A stretch of 64,000 bases of DNA from Acidimicrobiaceae bacterium (lineage in GTDB: Bacteria > Actinomycetota > Acidimicrobiia > Acidimicrobiales > RAAP-2), in NCBI GenBank assembly GCA_003158855.1, contig PMLJ01000033.1, positions 1-64,000 of the forward strand, written 5' to 3'. The first letter of the stretch is position 1. Every line of letters begins with the position of its first letter. Below, in pieces: positions 11,567 to 19,934 of this stretch. A program made the translations under genes and the position numbers. The notes under the pieces are model-generated. The model worked only from the letters and a program-made list of their open reading frames with translations. It had not been told where the DNA came from and ran no database searches.

Positions 11567-12927
11567 GCGACGTAAAAGGACTTGGCGTTGGTGAACTCGC
11601 GAACTCCGCTGAGAGAAAGCTCGCGGCCGATTCCGCTGTTCTTGGTCCCGCCAAAGGGCAGCTCGGGCATTGAGACCACGACAGCGTTGGCGAAGACCAT
11701 GCCCACCTCCAGCCTCGAGAGCGCCGCCTCGATCTCTTCATCGTCCGTAGCCCAGATTGAACCGCCCAGGCCCCACGGCGTGGCGTTGGCGAGGCCAATC
11801 GCCTCGTCGAGATCCTCGACCACGCTCACGACGGCGACCGGGCCGAAGAGCTCCTCGCAGCCCGCCTGCGAGTCGGCGGGCACGTTGGTCAGCACCGTCG
11901 CCGGGTAGTAGTAGCCAACGCCCTCGAGGGCCGCTCCACCGGTTCGAGCCACCGCGCCCTCGGCGACCGATGACGAGACCTGCGCCGCGAGAAGATCGAG
12001 TTGTGACTTGCTCACGAGCGGGCCGAGCACGGTCGAGGGGTCCATGGGATTGCCGACGGGCACCTCGGACATCGCCGCGACGAACTTCTCGGTGAACTCC
12101 TCGGCACGCTCACGCACAACGATGAAGCGCTTCGAGGCGATGCACGCTTGGCCGTTGTTCTGGACCCGCGCCGTCACCGCCATGGCGACCGTCCTCTCCA
12201 TGTCCGCCGACGAGGCGACGATGAACGGATCGGAGCCACCGAGTTCGAGCACGCACTTCTTGAGGTGCGCGCCGGCGAGCGCGCCGACGGACCGTCCGGC
12301 CTGCTCGGATCCGGTGAGCGTGACGCCGGCGATCCTGCGGTCGGCGATGATGCCGGCGATCTGGTCCACCTCGACGAACAAGTTGGTGAAGACGCCGTTC
12401 GCAAATCCGGCGCGTGTGAAGAGGTTCTCGATGTACAACGCGCATCCGGGCACGTTGGGCGCGTGCTTCAAGACGGTGACGTTGCCCGCCATGATGATTG
12501 GAGCAGCGCAGCGGATGATCTGCCACAAGGGAAAGTTCCACGGCATGATCGCAAAGATCGGGCCGATCGGCTCGTGGCGAACGCCGCTTCGCGAGCCGCT
12601 CGTCGTGATGTCTTCGCTCTCGAGCATCGCGGCGGCGTGCTCGGCGTAGTAGCGCATGGTCATCGCGCACTTGGCGGCCTCGCCCTTCGCGGCGCCGAAG
12701 GTCTTGCCCATTTCGCTCGTCATCAGCTCCGCAATGACGGGAATCTCGCCCTCGAGGAGTTCGGCGGCGCGGTTCATCAGCATCGCCCGATCCTCGACCG
12801 CGACGTCGCGCCACACGTGGTACGCCGCGTCGGCGGCGCCCAGCGCCGCATCAACCTCGAGGGGCGTGAGGCTCGGGTACTCGGCGATCACTTCTTCGGT
12901 AGCGGGGTTCACGGCGACAAAAGGCAT
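11563..12927 (-). CDS. NAD(P)-dependent aldehyde dehydrogenase, succinate-semialdehyde type
   Basis: A protein of 454 aa of the short Sad/YneI-like group of succinate-semialdehyde dehydrogenases. MPWNFPLWQ is the cofactor/substrate motif, ELGGSDPF holds the general base Glu228, and NNGQACIASKR holds the catalytic Cys262. The C-terminus has the LPFGGTKNSGIGRE motif. It would oxidise succinate semialdehyde or a similar small aldehyde to the acid. The gene is sandwiched between an exporter (4 bases upstream) and the cysteine desulfurase (4-base overlap). Those neighbours do not explain its substrate. Confidence 0.9.
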   Translation of the reverse strand: MPFVAVNPATEEVIAEYPSLTPLEVDAALGAADAAYHVWRDVAVEDRAMLMNRAAELLEGEIPVIAELMTSEMGKTFGAAKGEAAKCAMTMRYYAEHAAAMLESEDITTSGSRSGVRHEPIGPIFAIMPWNFPLWQIIRCAAPIIMAGNVTVLKHAPNVPGCALYIENLFTRAGFANGVFTNLFVEVDQIAGIIADRRIAGVTLTGSEQAGRSVGALAGAHLKKCVLELGGSDPFIVASSADMERTVAMAVTARVQNNGQACIASKRFIVVRERAEEFTEKFVAAMSEVPVGNPMDPSTVLGPLVSKSQLDLLAAQVSSSVAEGAVARTGGAALEGVGYYYPATVLTNVPADSQAGCEELFGPVAVVSVVEDLDEAIGLANATPWGLGGSIWATDDEEIEAALSRLEVGMVFANAVVVSMPELPFGGTKNSGIGRELSLSGVREFTNAKSFYVA

Positions 12928-12931
12928 TCAT

Positions 12932-14182
12932 CTAGTCTGCCAGTAAATTCACCCGCTCCGACGGGGGCAGTCCGATCTCGGTCCAGAATTCGGGCATGAA
13001 GATGCTCACCGCCAGGAGAACGAGGCCCATGACCGCCGCGGCTCCGAGCGTCACCGCCCTCACACCCCACACCGTGGCGATCGCCGACTGGATCGTCGCT
13101 CCGAGGGGATAGAGGATCGACAGCGAGAGGGTGTACAGGGCCAGGATCCGGGAGCGCTCGCCCACGGGGGCGTGCAGCTGCACCGACGTGTTGAGCCCGC
13201 TCAGCGTCCCGACGTACGCTCCACCGAGCAGCGCCAGCGCGAGAATCGAGAGCGCCAGCGTCGGGGCGAGCGCGTAGAGAGCCTCGGCGAGCGCGAGCGC
13301 CCAGATCGAACCGCGCAGCACCGTCAGCCGCGACGTTCGCTTCGCCACCTCCGGAAGCGTCACCGCGCCGATGACGGCGCCCACGCCTTGGGCGCCGACC
13401 AGCCACGCCGTGCCGACCTTCCCAGCGTGCAAGGTGTGGACGGCCATCGCCGGGACCAGCGTGATGAACGGACTCGCTATGAGCGCCACGGTGCCGACCC
13501 CGATGATCGGATTGCGGCAACCCTTCACCGACCAGGCCACCCGGGCGCCCACGACGGTCTCGGCCCAGACGCGGACCTTGGTCAGCACCTTCTCTCGGGC
13601 GGGGCTCTTCACGAACGAGAAGATGACCACCACGAAGATGAACGACGCGGCGTTGAGCGCGAAGCACCAGCCCGTCGAGCCCACTCCGATCGCGACGCCG
13701 GCGAGCGCCGGACCGATGATTCGTCCGAGGTTGAACTGCGCCGACGAGAGCGAGACCGCGGCCAGCACTTCGTCCTTGTCCACCATGTCGCGCAGCAATG
13801 ACTGCCACGCGGCCCACGACATCGAGCCGCACAGCCCCTCGACGATGGCCAGATAGCACGCGAGCTGCAAGCTCAGATGATGGGTCAACTCGGCCGTCGC
13901 CAAGAGGCTCGCGGTGACCGCCATGACGAAGTTGTTTGCCTGGATCCACCGCTGGCGGCTGAAGCGATCGGCCATCACGCCGCCGAGGGGCGAGCCGACA
14001 ATCGCCGGCATCCACGCCGCGAGCGTCAAGAGCCCCAGCCAGATGTCGTTGTGCGTCTTCTCGGCGATGTACACGCCGAGCGCCACCGACTGCATCCACG
14101 TTCCCGCTGACGAGACGAAGGATGAACTAAGCGCGAGGGCGAAGCTTCGGTGTCGGAGGGGAGCAAACGAAGCGGAAGCCAT
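12932..14182 (-). CDS. MFS transporter, EntS-like (MFS_3) exporter
   Basis: A membrane protein of 416 aa with about 12 hydrophobic segments. It starts with the FRNRSFR-like PLRHRSFALAL motif and has a motif A loop GGVMADRFSRQRWI, both typical of the MFS_3 group that includes the enterobactin exporter EntS and macrolide exporters. SWAAWQSLLRDMV with NLGRIIGPALAG is the other hallmark. The substrate is unknown. ATG at 14182 is preferred over the adjoining TTG; TAGCGT lies exactly six bases upstream (14189-14194), which predicts a leaderless mRNA. Confidence 0.9.
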   Translation of the reverse strand: MASASFAPLRHRSFALALSSSFVSSAGTWMQSVALGVYIAEKTHNDIWLGLLTLAAWMPAIVGSPLGGVMADRFSRQRWIQANNFVMAVTASLLATAELTHHLSLQLACYLAIVEGLCGSMSWAAWQSLLRDMVDKDEVLAAVSLSSAQFNLGRIIGPALAGVAIGVGSTGWCFALNAASFIFVVVIFSFVKSPAREKVLTKVRVWAETVVGARVAWSVKGCRNPIIGVGTVALIASPFITLVPAMAVHTLHAGKVGTAWLVGAQGVGAVIGAVTLPEVAKRTSRLTVLRGSIWALALAEALYALAPTLALSILALALLGGAYVGTLSGLNTSVQLHAPVGERSRILALYTLSLSILYPLGATIQSAIATVWGVRAVTLGAAAVMGLVLLAVSIFMPEFWTEIGLPPSERVNLLAD

Positions 14183-14188
14183 CAATCA

Positions 14189-14194
14189 ACGCTA
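14189..14194 (-). promoter_or_regulatory. Candidate -10 box of the EntS-like exporter gene
   Basis: TAGCGT on the minus strand is followed by TGATTG and then the ATG at 14182. A six-base spacing puts the transcription start on or next to the start codon. No ribosome-binding site is visible in the same stretch. Confidence 0.5.
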
Positions 14195-14242
14195 ACGCCA
14201 GCGCCCGGCGAGCGCGCGAGACCACGTGCGAACTTCGCGGAA

Positions 14243-14365
14243 CTACTCTTCGCGCTTCTTCTTGCGCGGACGCAGCGCAAACCACCACACCGAAATGATC
14301 GTGGCGAGCGCGCCCACGACCCCGATGGTTGACTTGACGCCTTTGCCCTTCGAATCCTCTGCCAT
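14243..14365 (-). CDS. Small membrane-anchored protein, 40 aa, unknown
   Basis: A 40-codon frame, MAEDSKGKGVKSTIGVVG at the start, then a single hydrophobic stretch (about residues 11-31) ending in WWFALRPRKKKREE. The positive tail after the helix suggests an N-out/C-in topology. It fills the space between the exporter and yceI genes. A GGAGGT sequence directly touches the ATG, too close for a normal ribosome-binding site, which is the main doubt. No family is recognised. It is too short for most gene finders and could be a real small protein. Confidence 0.5.
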   Translation of the reverse strand: MAEDSKGKGVKSTIGVVGALATIISVWWFALRPRKKKREE

Positions 14366-14433
14366 ACCTCCATCGTAACGAGCAAAACGCCGGGGGCCAA
14401 AGCCCCCGGCGTCTCGAATGCCCGAAGAACTGC

Positions 14434-14991
14434 TTAGTTGGTTGCCAGGACCTTCTGGTGGGCCTCAACGGCGAGCTCGATGACGATCTTGTTGCCGACG
14501 ACGAGGCTGCCGTTCTCAAGGGTTCCTTCGAAGTTGACGCCGAATTCACGGCGGTCAATCTCGGCGCGAGCTTCAAAACCAGTGACCGAAGCGCCAGGAG
14601 TCATGCTTGGGCCGGTACCGAGGTACTCGAGGTCGAAGTCGACCGACTTGGTGATTCCCTTGATGGTGAGATCAGCGGTCAACACGTACTTGTCGCCACC
14701 CTTGGGGGTGATCTTGGTTGACTTCAGGGTCAACGTGGGGTAGGTCTCCTCTTCGAGGAAGTCCCCACTCTTCAGGTGGCCGTCACGCATTTCGTTGTTC
14801 GTCGTGATGCTCGCGGTTTGCACGGTTGCCTCGACTGACGAATTCTCGAAGCTGTCGCCGATGGTGATCACACCGGAGAAGTCGGTGAAGTTACCGCGGA
14901 CCTTGGCGGCCACGAGGTGACGCGCGACGAAACTGGCTGTTGAGTGGACTGCGTCGACGTCGTAAACGCCGGGAGCGGGAAGGTTGCTCAT
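14434..14991 (-). CDS. YceI family lipocalin-like protein
   Basis: A protein of 185 aa of the YceI family, a lipocalin-like barrel that binds isoprenoids or other amphiphiles. The hallmarks are PGVYDVDAVHSTASFVARH at the N-terminus, VRGNFTDFSG, MRDGHLKSGDFLEEETYPTLTLKS and EIDRREFGVNFEG. No signal peptide is present, so it acts in the cytoplasm, as in other actinobacterial members. The ATG at 14991 is preceded by AAAAAGGAG at the right distance. It is divergent from a marR gene and has a strong promoter with an embedded operator, so it is almost certainly the target of that regulator. Confidence 0.93.
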   Translation of the reverse strand: MSNLPAPGVYDVDAVHSTASFVARHLVAAKVRGNFTDFSGVITIGDSFENSSVEATVQTASITTNNEMRDGHLKSGDFLEEETYPTLTLKSTKITPKGGDKYVLTADLTIKGITKSVDFDLEYLGTGPSMTPGASVTGFEARAEIDRREFGVNFEGTLENGSLVVGNKIVIELAVEAHQKVLATN

Positions 14992-15031
14992 TTTGAATCT
15001 CCTTTTTCTAGACACTTGCTGTGCGACCACC

Positions 15032-15061
15032 AGTATAGTTGCATAAACAACTATCTGTCAA
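15032..15061 (-). promoter_or_regulatory. yceI promoter with a MarR-type operator filling the spacer
   Basis: On the minus strand TTGACA (15056-15061) and TATACT (15032-15037) are separated by 18 bases, a near-consensus vegetative promoter. A perfect 7-bp inverted repeat, ATAGTTG-cataaa-CAACTAT read on the plus strand (15035-15054), fills this spacer and covers part of the -10 box. A dimeric repressor bound there would exclude RNA polymerase. The predicted start is near 15025, giving a leader with the AAGGAG site of yceI. Confidence 0.8.
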
Positions 15062-15088
15062 GCAGTAATTGCAACATAAGATTTCTGT

Positions 15089-15094
15089 TAGAAT
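15089..15094 (+). promoter_or_regulatory. Candidate -10 box of marR (leaderless)
   Basis: TAGAAT ends six bases before the marR ATG at 15101, with no ribosome-binding site between. This geometry predicts a leaderless mRNA. The yceI operator lies 35 bases upstream, so autoregulation is possible. Confidence 0.5.
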
Positions 15095-15100
15095 TAGACT

Positions 15101-15559
15101 ATGCTTATTCAACCCAGTGCCTGCCCATCGGGCGACGAGCGAGTCGTTCTTTTCGGTCTCTTGCTAGAGACCAACGCCCGCCTGTCGAAGAGCCTTGGTC
15201 TAGAACTCGAATCGACGTGCCAGCTACCCCTCGCCTGGTTCGAGGTTCTCCTTCAGTTGAGAAAGTCCAGTGACGGACGCCTCAAGATGAACGAGGTTGC
15301 CGACGCCATTGTCCACTCGACCGGGGGGACGACCCGCCTTGTTGACCGCCTCGAGGAGGCCGGCCTGGTGGAGCGTCGGGACTGCCCGAATGACCGCCGG
15401 GCCATCTACGTGGAGATCACCGAGCTCGGCAACCGGAAGCTCGATGAGGCGTTGAGCATTCACCTCGACTACCTGCAGGACAACATGGCGTCGCGGCTCA
15501 GCGACGACGAGCGTCACACGCTCGCGGCGCTGCTCACCAAACTGAACGCACCGCGCTAG
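15101..15559 (+). CDS. MarR family transcriptional regulator
   Basis: A winged-helix protein of 152 aa. The MarR core is LKMNEVADAIVHSTGGTTRLVDRLEEAGLVERR followed by the wing sequence DRRAIYVEITELGNRKLDEAL (here quoted in two parts). One Cys (residue 8) near the N-terminus and one (residue 40) exist, so an oxidation-sensing OhrR-like mode cannot be excluded, though the OhrR reactive-Cys context is not evident. It is divergent from yceI and its likely operator is the inverted repeat at 15035-15054. The 3' end overlaps the ileS stop on the other strand by four bases (CTAG). Confidence 0.92.
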   Translation: MLIQPSACPSGDERVVLFGLLLETNARLSKSLGLELESTCQLPLAWFEVLLQLRKSSDGRLKMNEVADAIVHSTGGTTRLVDRLEEAGLVERRDCPNDRRAIYVEITELGNRKLDEALSIHLDYLQDNMASRLSDDERHTLAALLTKLNAPR

Positions 15560-18500
15560 ACCTTCAGGGCCCACGCCTTCGCGTCGCGGCCATCATCGAG
15601 CTCCAGCGCGGTCCCCTCGCCCGATCCCTCGCCGACCAGCACGTGCGTGGCGAGCACCTCGCTCGCGAGCGTGGGGAATCCGTCGCTCAGGTCATCGATC
15701 CCGGTCACGTGCAGAACGATACGATCGGACACGTCAAAGCCGGAGTTCTTTCGCAGGTCCTGCACCTGGCGAACGACGTCGCGAAGATAGCCCCTGCGTC
15801 GAAGTTCATCGTTCAACGCGAGGTCGAGGGCGATCACCTCGCCGCCTTCGCGCGACACCGCGAAACCGCCCTGACTCTTCACGCGCAACTCGAGGTCCTC
15901 GCTGCCCAGTTCGAACGTTCCCGTCGACAGCACGACCTCGACCAGTCCCCCCGCTTCGAGCGTCTCGGCGGCGCTCACCGAGTCGAGCTTCAAGAGCGCG
16001 GGCTTCAGTTCCTTCACGGCCTCGCCCAGGCGCGGGCCGACGTTGCGGAAATTCGGGACCAGTTCGAACGTCAGAACCTCGGCGAGTTCGGACCCGTATT
16101 CGAGCTCGTCGACATTCAGCTCGTCCTCGACGATCCCCGCCGGCGGCATTGGTGATCCGGACGGCAAGAACACCAGAGCGCGCGCGAGCGGTTGGCGGAC
16201 CTTGACACCCGCTTCGGCACGCGCGGCGCGCCCGAGCGACGTAAGGCGCCGGGCCACATCCATGGACTCCTCGAGCTCGACGTTGCGTCGCGAGGGACTG
16301 GCGACTGGCCAGTTCGCGAGGTGCACCGATGCGGCGTCGTCGACGTCGAAGAGTTCGCTGTAGAGGCGCTCGGACACGAAAGGGCAGAACGGTGCGATGA
16401 GCAGGGTCACTCGCTGAAGGACCTCGAGCAACGTGGCCTGGGCCGCGAGCGAATCAGAGCGAGGCGCGCTCGGATCGGTGCGCCAGAACCGTCGGCGGCT
16501 GCGGCGCACGTACCAGTTGGAAAGATCGTCGATCAACTGGGTCAGCGCATCGGTCCCCCCGAGCGGCTCGTAGCCGTCGAGGGCCGTCGTCACCGCCGCT
16601 GTGACGCTCTCGAGCCTGGACAGGATCCACTGATCGATCGCGGCGCGGTTCTCCGGCGCGGGGATCTCCGGATCACCCGGATCGAACTTGTTGAGCGACG
16701 CGTAGGTCGTGAAGAAGCTGAAGGTGTTCCACAGCGTCGCGAGGGTCTCGCGCAGCGAGGCGTCGATCGCGTTCAGCCCGGCACGGGTCGACGTCCACGG
16801 CGAACCCTGGGAGAACATCCACCAACGAAGGGGGTCGGCGCCACGAGTGTTGAGAACCTCCCACGGGTCGATGACGTTGCCCACGGACTTGCTCATCTTC
16901 TTGCCGTTTTCGTCGACGATGTGGCCGAGGCACAGCACGTGCTCGTACGGCTTCTCTCCGAATACCAGCGTGTTGACGGCGAGCAGCGAATAGAACCAAC
17001 CGCGGGTTTGGTCAATCGCCTCGACCACCAGCTGCGCGGGGAACTGCATCGCTTCCTTGCTGCCCTCGACGTGGGGGAAGCCCACCTGGGCAGCGGGCAT
17101 GGCCCCCGAATCGAACCACGCGTCGATCACGGGCTCGACCCGGCGCGCGGGCTCTGCGCACGTGCGACACGGCACTATCACTTCATCGATCGCGGGACGG
17201 TGGGGATCAATCTCGCTGAGGTCCTCGCCCGTCAGCTGCGATAGCTCGGCCCTCGAACCAACGCAGGTGAAGTGGCCCTCTTCGCAGCGCCAGATCGGCA
17301 GCGGCGTGCCCCAGAAACGGTCGCGGCTGAGCGCCCAGTCCACGTTGTTCGCCAACCACTCACCGAAGCGGCCGTCGCGGATGTGCGCGGGGTGCCAGTC
17401 GATGGTGGCATTCTCGGAGAGCATCTTGTCCTTGAACTGGCTCGTCGCCACGTACCAGCTCGGCTTTCCCCAATAGATCAGGGCCGTCCCGCATCGCCAG
17501 CAGTGGGGCAGCGAGTGGAGATAGTCGAAGCGGCGCAGCAAGATACCGCGGCGTTCGAGCTCGTCGTTGATGGCGTGATTGGCGCCGCGCACGCCCTGTC
17601 CCTCCAGCCAGGGGACCTCCGAGGTGAAGGTGCCATCGGGGCCGACGGGATTCACCGTCGGAAGCGAGTTGTCACGCGCGACCTGTCGGTCGATCTCACC
17701 GAAAGCGGGTGCCTGGTGGACGAGCCCGGTTCCGTCTTCGGTCGTCACGTAGTCGGCGGCGACGACGTAGCAGGCATCGACGCCCGCGGGAAGCTCGACG
17801 TCGCCAAAGGGGCGCTCGTAGTGGACGCCCACGAGTTCGCTACCGAGGAACGTGGCGGTCGCCTTCGCGCTTTCGCCGAAGACCGACTCGACCAGCGCCT
17901 CCGCTACCACGAGGCCGTTGACGACGGCGTACGTGACCCCGGGGTTCACCGCGATGGCGACGTTGGAGAGCAGCGTCCAGGGCGTCGTCGTCCACACCGT
18001 GAGGTGAGTCGCCCCGTGAAGGCCGGGGTGCAGCTGCGCGTCGGTGATGCGCAGTTGCACGTAGCAGCTCTCGTCGCTTTCATCGGTGTAGACGCCGGGT
18101 TGGCCGAGTTCGTGGCTCGAGAGGGCGGTGCCGCATCGCGGGCAGTACGGGACGACCTTGAGGTCCTCGTACAGAAGCCCGCGGTCGAAGAGCTGCTGAA
18201 GTTGCCACCACACCGATTCGACGTACGAGGGATGGTAGGTGTAATACGCGTGCTCCATGTCTGTCCAGTAGCCGATGCGCTCGGTGAGCCGCTCGAACTC
18301 CCCGACGTACGTCAGCACCGATTCGCGACAGAGCCGCGTGAACTCCTTGATGCCGATCTGCCCTTCGATGGCCTTCTTCCCCGAGATGCCGAGCTGCTTT
18401 TCGACCTGGACTTCGACCGGAAGCCCGTGGGTGTCCCACCCGGCCCGGCGAGCGACGAAGTGGCCCTGCATGGTCTGGTAGCGACAGAAGAGGTCCTTGT

Positions 18501-18690
18501 AGACGCGCGCCCACACGTGATGAAGGCCGGGCATCCCGTTCGCGGTGGGTGGGCCTTCGTAGAAGACCCAGGGCTCGGCGCCCTCGCGCTCCTTCATCGA
18601 ACGAGCGAAGACGTCGTTGGCCTTCCAGCGCGCGAGTTCGGCCTCTTCGATGGCCACAAAATCCAGTTCAGCGCTGACGGGGCGAAACAC
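15556..18690 (-). CDS. ileS: Isoleucyl-tRNA synthetase, IleRS2-like
   Basis: A protein of 1044 aa charging tRNA(Ile). The class I signature reads GLHHVWAR (HIGH position) and the second is KMSKS. GWDTHGLPVE, GTGLVHQAPAFGE in the editing domain, and CPRCGTALSSHE are present. The GWDTHGLPVE spelling and the total length match the eukaryote-like IleRS2 group, members of which often tolerate mupirocin; that is family knowledge, not seen here. A GTG start at 18690 has AAGGAG seven bases upstream. The 5' space to the divergent gene is only 72 bases, too short for a T-box. Confidence 0.96.
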   Translation of the reverse strand: MFRPVSAELDFVAIEEAELARWKANDVFARSMKEREGAEPWVFYEGPPTANGMPGLHHVWARVYKDLFCRYQTMQGHFVARRAGWDTHGLPVEVQVEKQLGISGKKAIEGQIGIKEFTRLCRESVLTYVGEFERLTERIGYWTDMEHAYYTYHPSYVESVWWQLQQLFDRGLLYEDLKVVPYCPRCGTALSSHELGQPGVYTDESDESCYVQLRITDAQLHPGLHGATHLTVWTTTPWTLLSNVAIAVNPGVTYAVVNGLVVAEALVESVFGESAKATATFLGSELVGVHYERPFGDVELPAGVDACYVVAADYVTTEDGTGLVHQAPAFGEIDRQVARDNSLPTVNPVGPDGTFTSEVPWLEGQGVRGANHAINDELERRGILLRRFDYLHSLPHCWRCGTALIYWGKPSWYVATSQFKDKMLSENATIDWHPAHIRDGRFGEWLANNVDWALSRDRFWGTPLPIWRCEEGHFTCVGSRAELSQLTGEDLSEIDPHRPAIDEVIVPCRTCAEPARRVEPVIDAWFDSGAMPAAQVGFPHVEGSKEAMQFPAQLVVEAIDQTRGWFYSLLAVNTLVFGEKPYEHVLCLGHIVDENGKKMSKSVGNVIDPWEVLNTRGADPLRWWMFSQGSPWTSTRAGLNAIDASLRETLATLWNTFSFFTTYASLNKFDPGDPEIPAPENRAAIDQWILSRLESVTAAVTTALDGYEPLGGTDALTQLIDDLSNWYVRRSRRRFWRTDPSAPRSDSLAAQATLLEVLQRVTLLIAPFCPFVSERLYSELFDVDDAASVHLANWPVASPSRRNVELEESMDVARRLTSLGRAARAEAGVKVRQPLARALVFLPSGSPMPPAGIVEDELNVDELEYGSELAEVLTFELVPNFRNVGPRLGEAVKELKPALLKLDSVSAAETLEAGGLVEVVLSTGTFELGSEDLELRVKSQGGFAVSREGGEVIALDLALNDELRRRGYLRDVVRQVQDLRKNSGFDVSDRIVLHVTGIDDLSDGFPTLASEVLATHVLVGEGSGEGTALELDDGRDAKAWALKV

Positions 18691-18750
18691 GGTTCTCCTT
18701 CAATGAATCATTCCATCGTACTTAACAAGTGACGATGTTCGTCGCGCCCC

Positions 18751-18756
18751 TACTCT
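18751..18756 (+). promoter_or_regulatory. Candidate -10 box of the GNAT gene at 18763
   Basis: TACTCT followed by six bases and the GTG at 18763. No ribosome-binding site is visible. It lies in the short divergent region shared with ileS. Confidence 0.4.
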
Positions 18757-18762
18757 GGTTGG

Positions 18763-19236
18763 GTGCTTTCACTCACCATCACCGACGAACCATTCGATTC
18801 GAGCGGCGCGTTGAGCGTGCTGAACGCGGCGACTGACGAACTGAATCGACGCTACGGCTCAGTCGAAGACGACATGGCCACCCGCCTCGACGAGTTGGGA
18901 CCCCCACGAGGGGCCTTTCTCGTTGCGCGCAGCAACGGGCACCTCGCCGGAGGCGTGGGCGTTCGCGCGATCAGCGATCCGCAGCAGCTCCTCGGCGAAG
19001 TGAAGCGTCTCTGGGTCCGCCCCGACCTTCGCCGCGGCGGCGTCGCTGCGTTGCTGATGGGAGCGATCGAGGAGAGGGCCCGCGAACTCGGCTATCGTCA
19101 ACTCTACCTGGAAACGGGTCCCGCCCAACCTGAGGCGTTGGCCTTCTACCCCAAGCACGGTTGGACCCAGGTGGCGGACTTTCCGGCGGATGCCTTTACG
19201 CACCCCATCGCGTCGCGCTTCACCAAGATCCTCTAG
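18763..19236 (+). CDS. GNAT family N-acetyltransferase
   Basis: A protein of 157 aa with the GNAT acetyl-CoA signature VKRLWVRPDLRRGGVAALL (motif A: RRGGVA) and a YLETGPAQPEALAFYPKHGW motif B. The LxTG..QPEAxxFYxxxGW ending is common in small-molecule or toxin acetyltransferases. The substrate is unknown. The GTG at 18763 is the first start before the conserved core. Its stop shares CTAG with the convergent HAD phosphatase gene. Confidence 0.88.
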   Translation: MLSLTITDEPFDSSGALSVLNAATDELNRRYGSVEDDMATRLDELGPPRGAFLVARSNGHLAGGVGVRAISDPQQLLGEVKRLWVRPDLRRGGVAALLMGAIEERARELGYRQLYLETGPAQPEALAFYPKHGWTQVADFPADAFTHPIASRFTKIL

Positions 19237-19895
19237 ATCGCAAACCTCTCGTCGAGCCACTCGGGGCGAAGCTCTTCGAGCGAGCCCAGGACGAGTTCGG
19301 CCAAGGAGAACGCGGGCTGCCAGCGATCCTCGCTCGTGGGCACCGCCACCACGCACATCTGGCCGGCCTTCGCCGCCAACACTCCGGCGGCGGAATCCTC
19401 GAAGACGAGGCAGCTGCGCGGGTCGAACCCCAGCGACTCGGCCGCCGTGAGAAACACGCCAGGGTGGGGCTTGCCGTAGGCCTCGAATTCCGCCGAGTGC
19501 ACCGAGGCGAACCGGGAGCGAAGCCCGAAATGATCGAGACAACGAAAGATCAGCTGCAGGGGCGTGGAACTGGCGAGCGCGATGGGTCCGCGATCGCTGG
19601 TGAGGTCGAGTGCCCGAAGCGCCCCGGGAAGAATCCGTCCTTCCCGCTCAACGAGCTCACCTACCCGATCGAGGAGTCGATCCACCACCTCCTCGGCGCT
19701 CGGGCCGCTCCAGGGAAAGCGCGAGTTCCAGTAGTCGACCACTTCGGCGACGAACATGCCCTTCGTGGAGCGGTCCTCGGCTTCCGAGATCGGCACGCCG
19801 AGCCCGCCGAAGATCTCGACCTCGGCCTTGTGCCAAAGGATTTCCGAATCTATGAGCAGCCCATCCATGTCGAACAACGTCGCGCGCAGTGTCAC
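19233..19895 (-). CDS. HAD-superfamily phosphatase, HxpB/beta-phosphoglucomutase-like
   Basis: A protein of about 220 aa. FDMDGLLIDSE is HAD motif I with the nucleophilic Asp and acid/base Asp, LASSTP is motif II, YGKPHPGVFLTAA gives the motif III Lys and LVFEDSAAGVLAAKAG is motif IV. The cap of about 65 residues after motif I fits the hexitol/2-deoxyglucose-6-phosphatase and beta-phosphoglucomutase group. The GTG at 19895 (CAGAGT box six bases upstream) is chosen because similarity begins at once; an ATG at 19913 and one at 19958 are alternatives, the latter overlapping the divergent gene. The 3' end overlaps the GNAT gene by four bases. Confidence 0.87.
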   Translation of the reverse strand: MTLRATLFDMDGLLIDSEILWHKAEVEIFGGLGVPISEAEDRSTKGMFVAEVVDYWNSRFPWSGPSAEEVVDRLLDRVGELVEREGRILPGALRALDLTSDRGPIALASSTPLQLIFRCLDHFGLRSRFASVHSAEFEAYGKPHPGVFLTAAESLGFDPRSCLVFEDSAAGVLAAKAGQMCVVAVPTSEDRWQPAFSLAELVLGSLEELRPEWLDERFAI

Positions 19896-19922
19896 CCCGC
19901 AACTCTGGCACATCGCACCCGC

Positions 19923-19928
19923 TACGGT
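19923..19928 (+). promoter_or_regulatory. Candidate -10 box of the tandem GNAT gene at 19935
   Basis: TACGGT, then six bases, then the GTG at 19935. It lies within the short divergent region with the HAD gene. Confidence 0.4.
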
Positions 19929-19934
19929 TGGCCC

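Noticed and set aside
15101-15559. OhrR-type peroxide sensor instead of a general MarR
   Set aside because: A Cys exists at residue 8, but the surrounding OhrR motif and an ohr gene are absent; the neighbour is yceI.
16192-17244. Frame of 350 aa on the strand opposite ileS, and a similar one at 17272-18732
   Set aside because: Antisense shadows of a high-GC gene, with compositional bias and no recognisable domain; ileS has all its motifs over the same bases.
18691-18762. Possible T-box or other leader upstream of ileS
   Set aside because: Only 72 bases lie before the divergent GNAT gene, and no T-box sequence or terminator hairpin is present; a plain AAGGAG site precedes the GTG.
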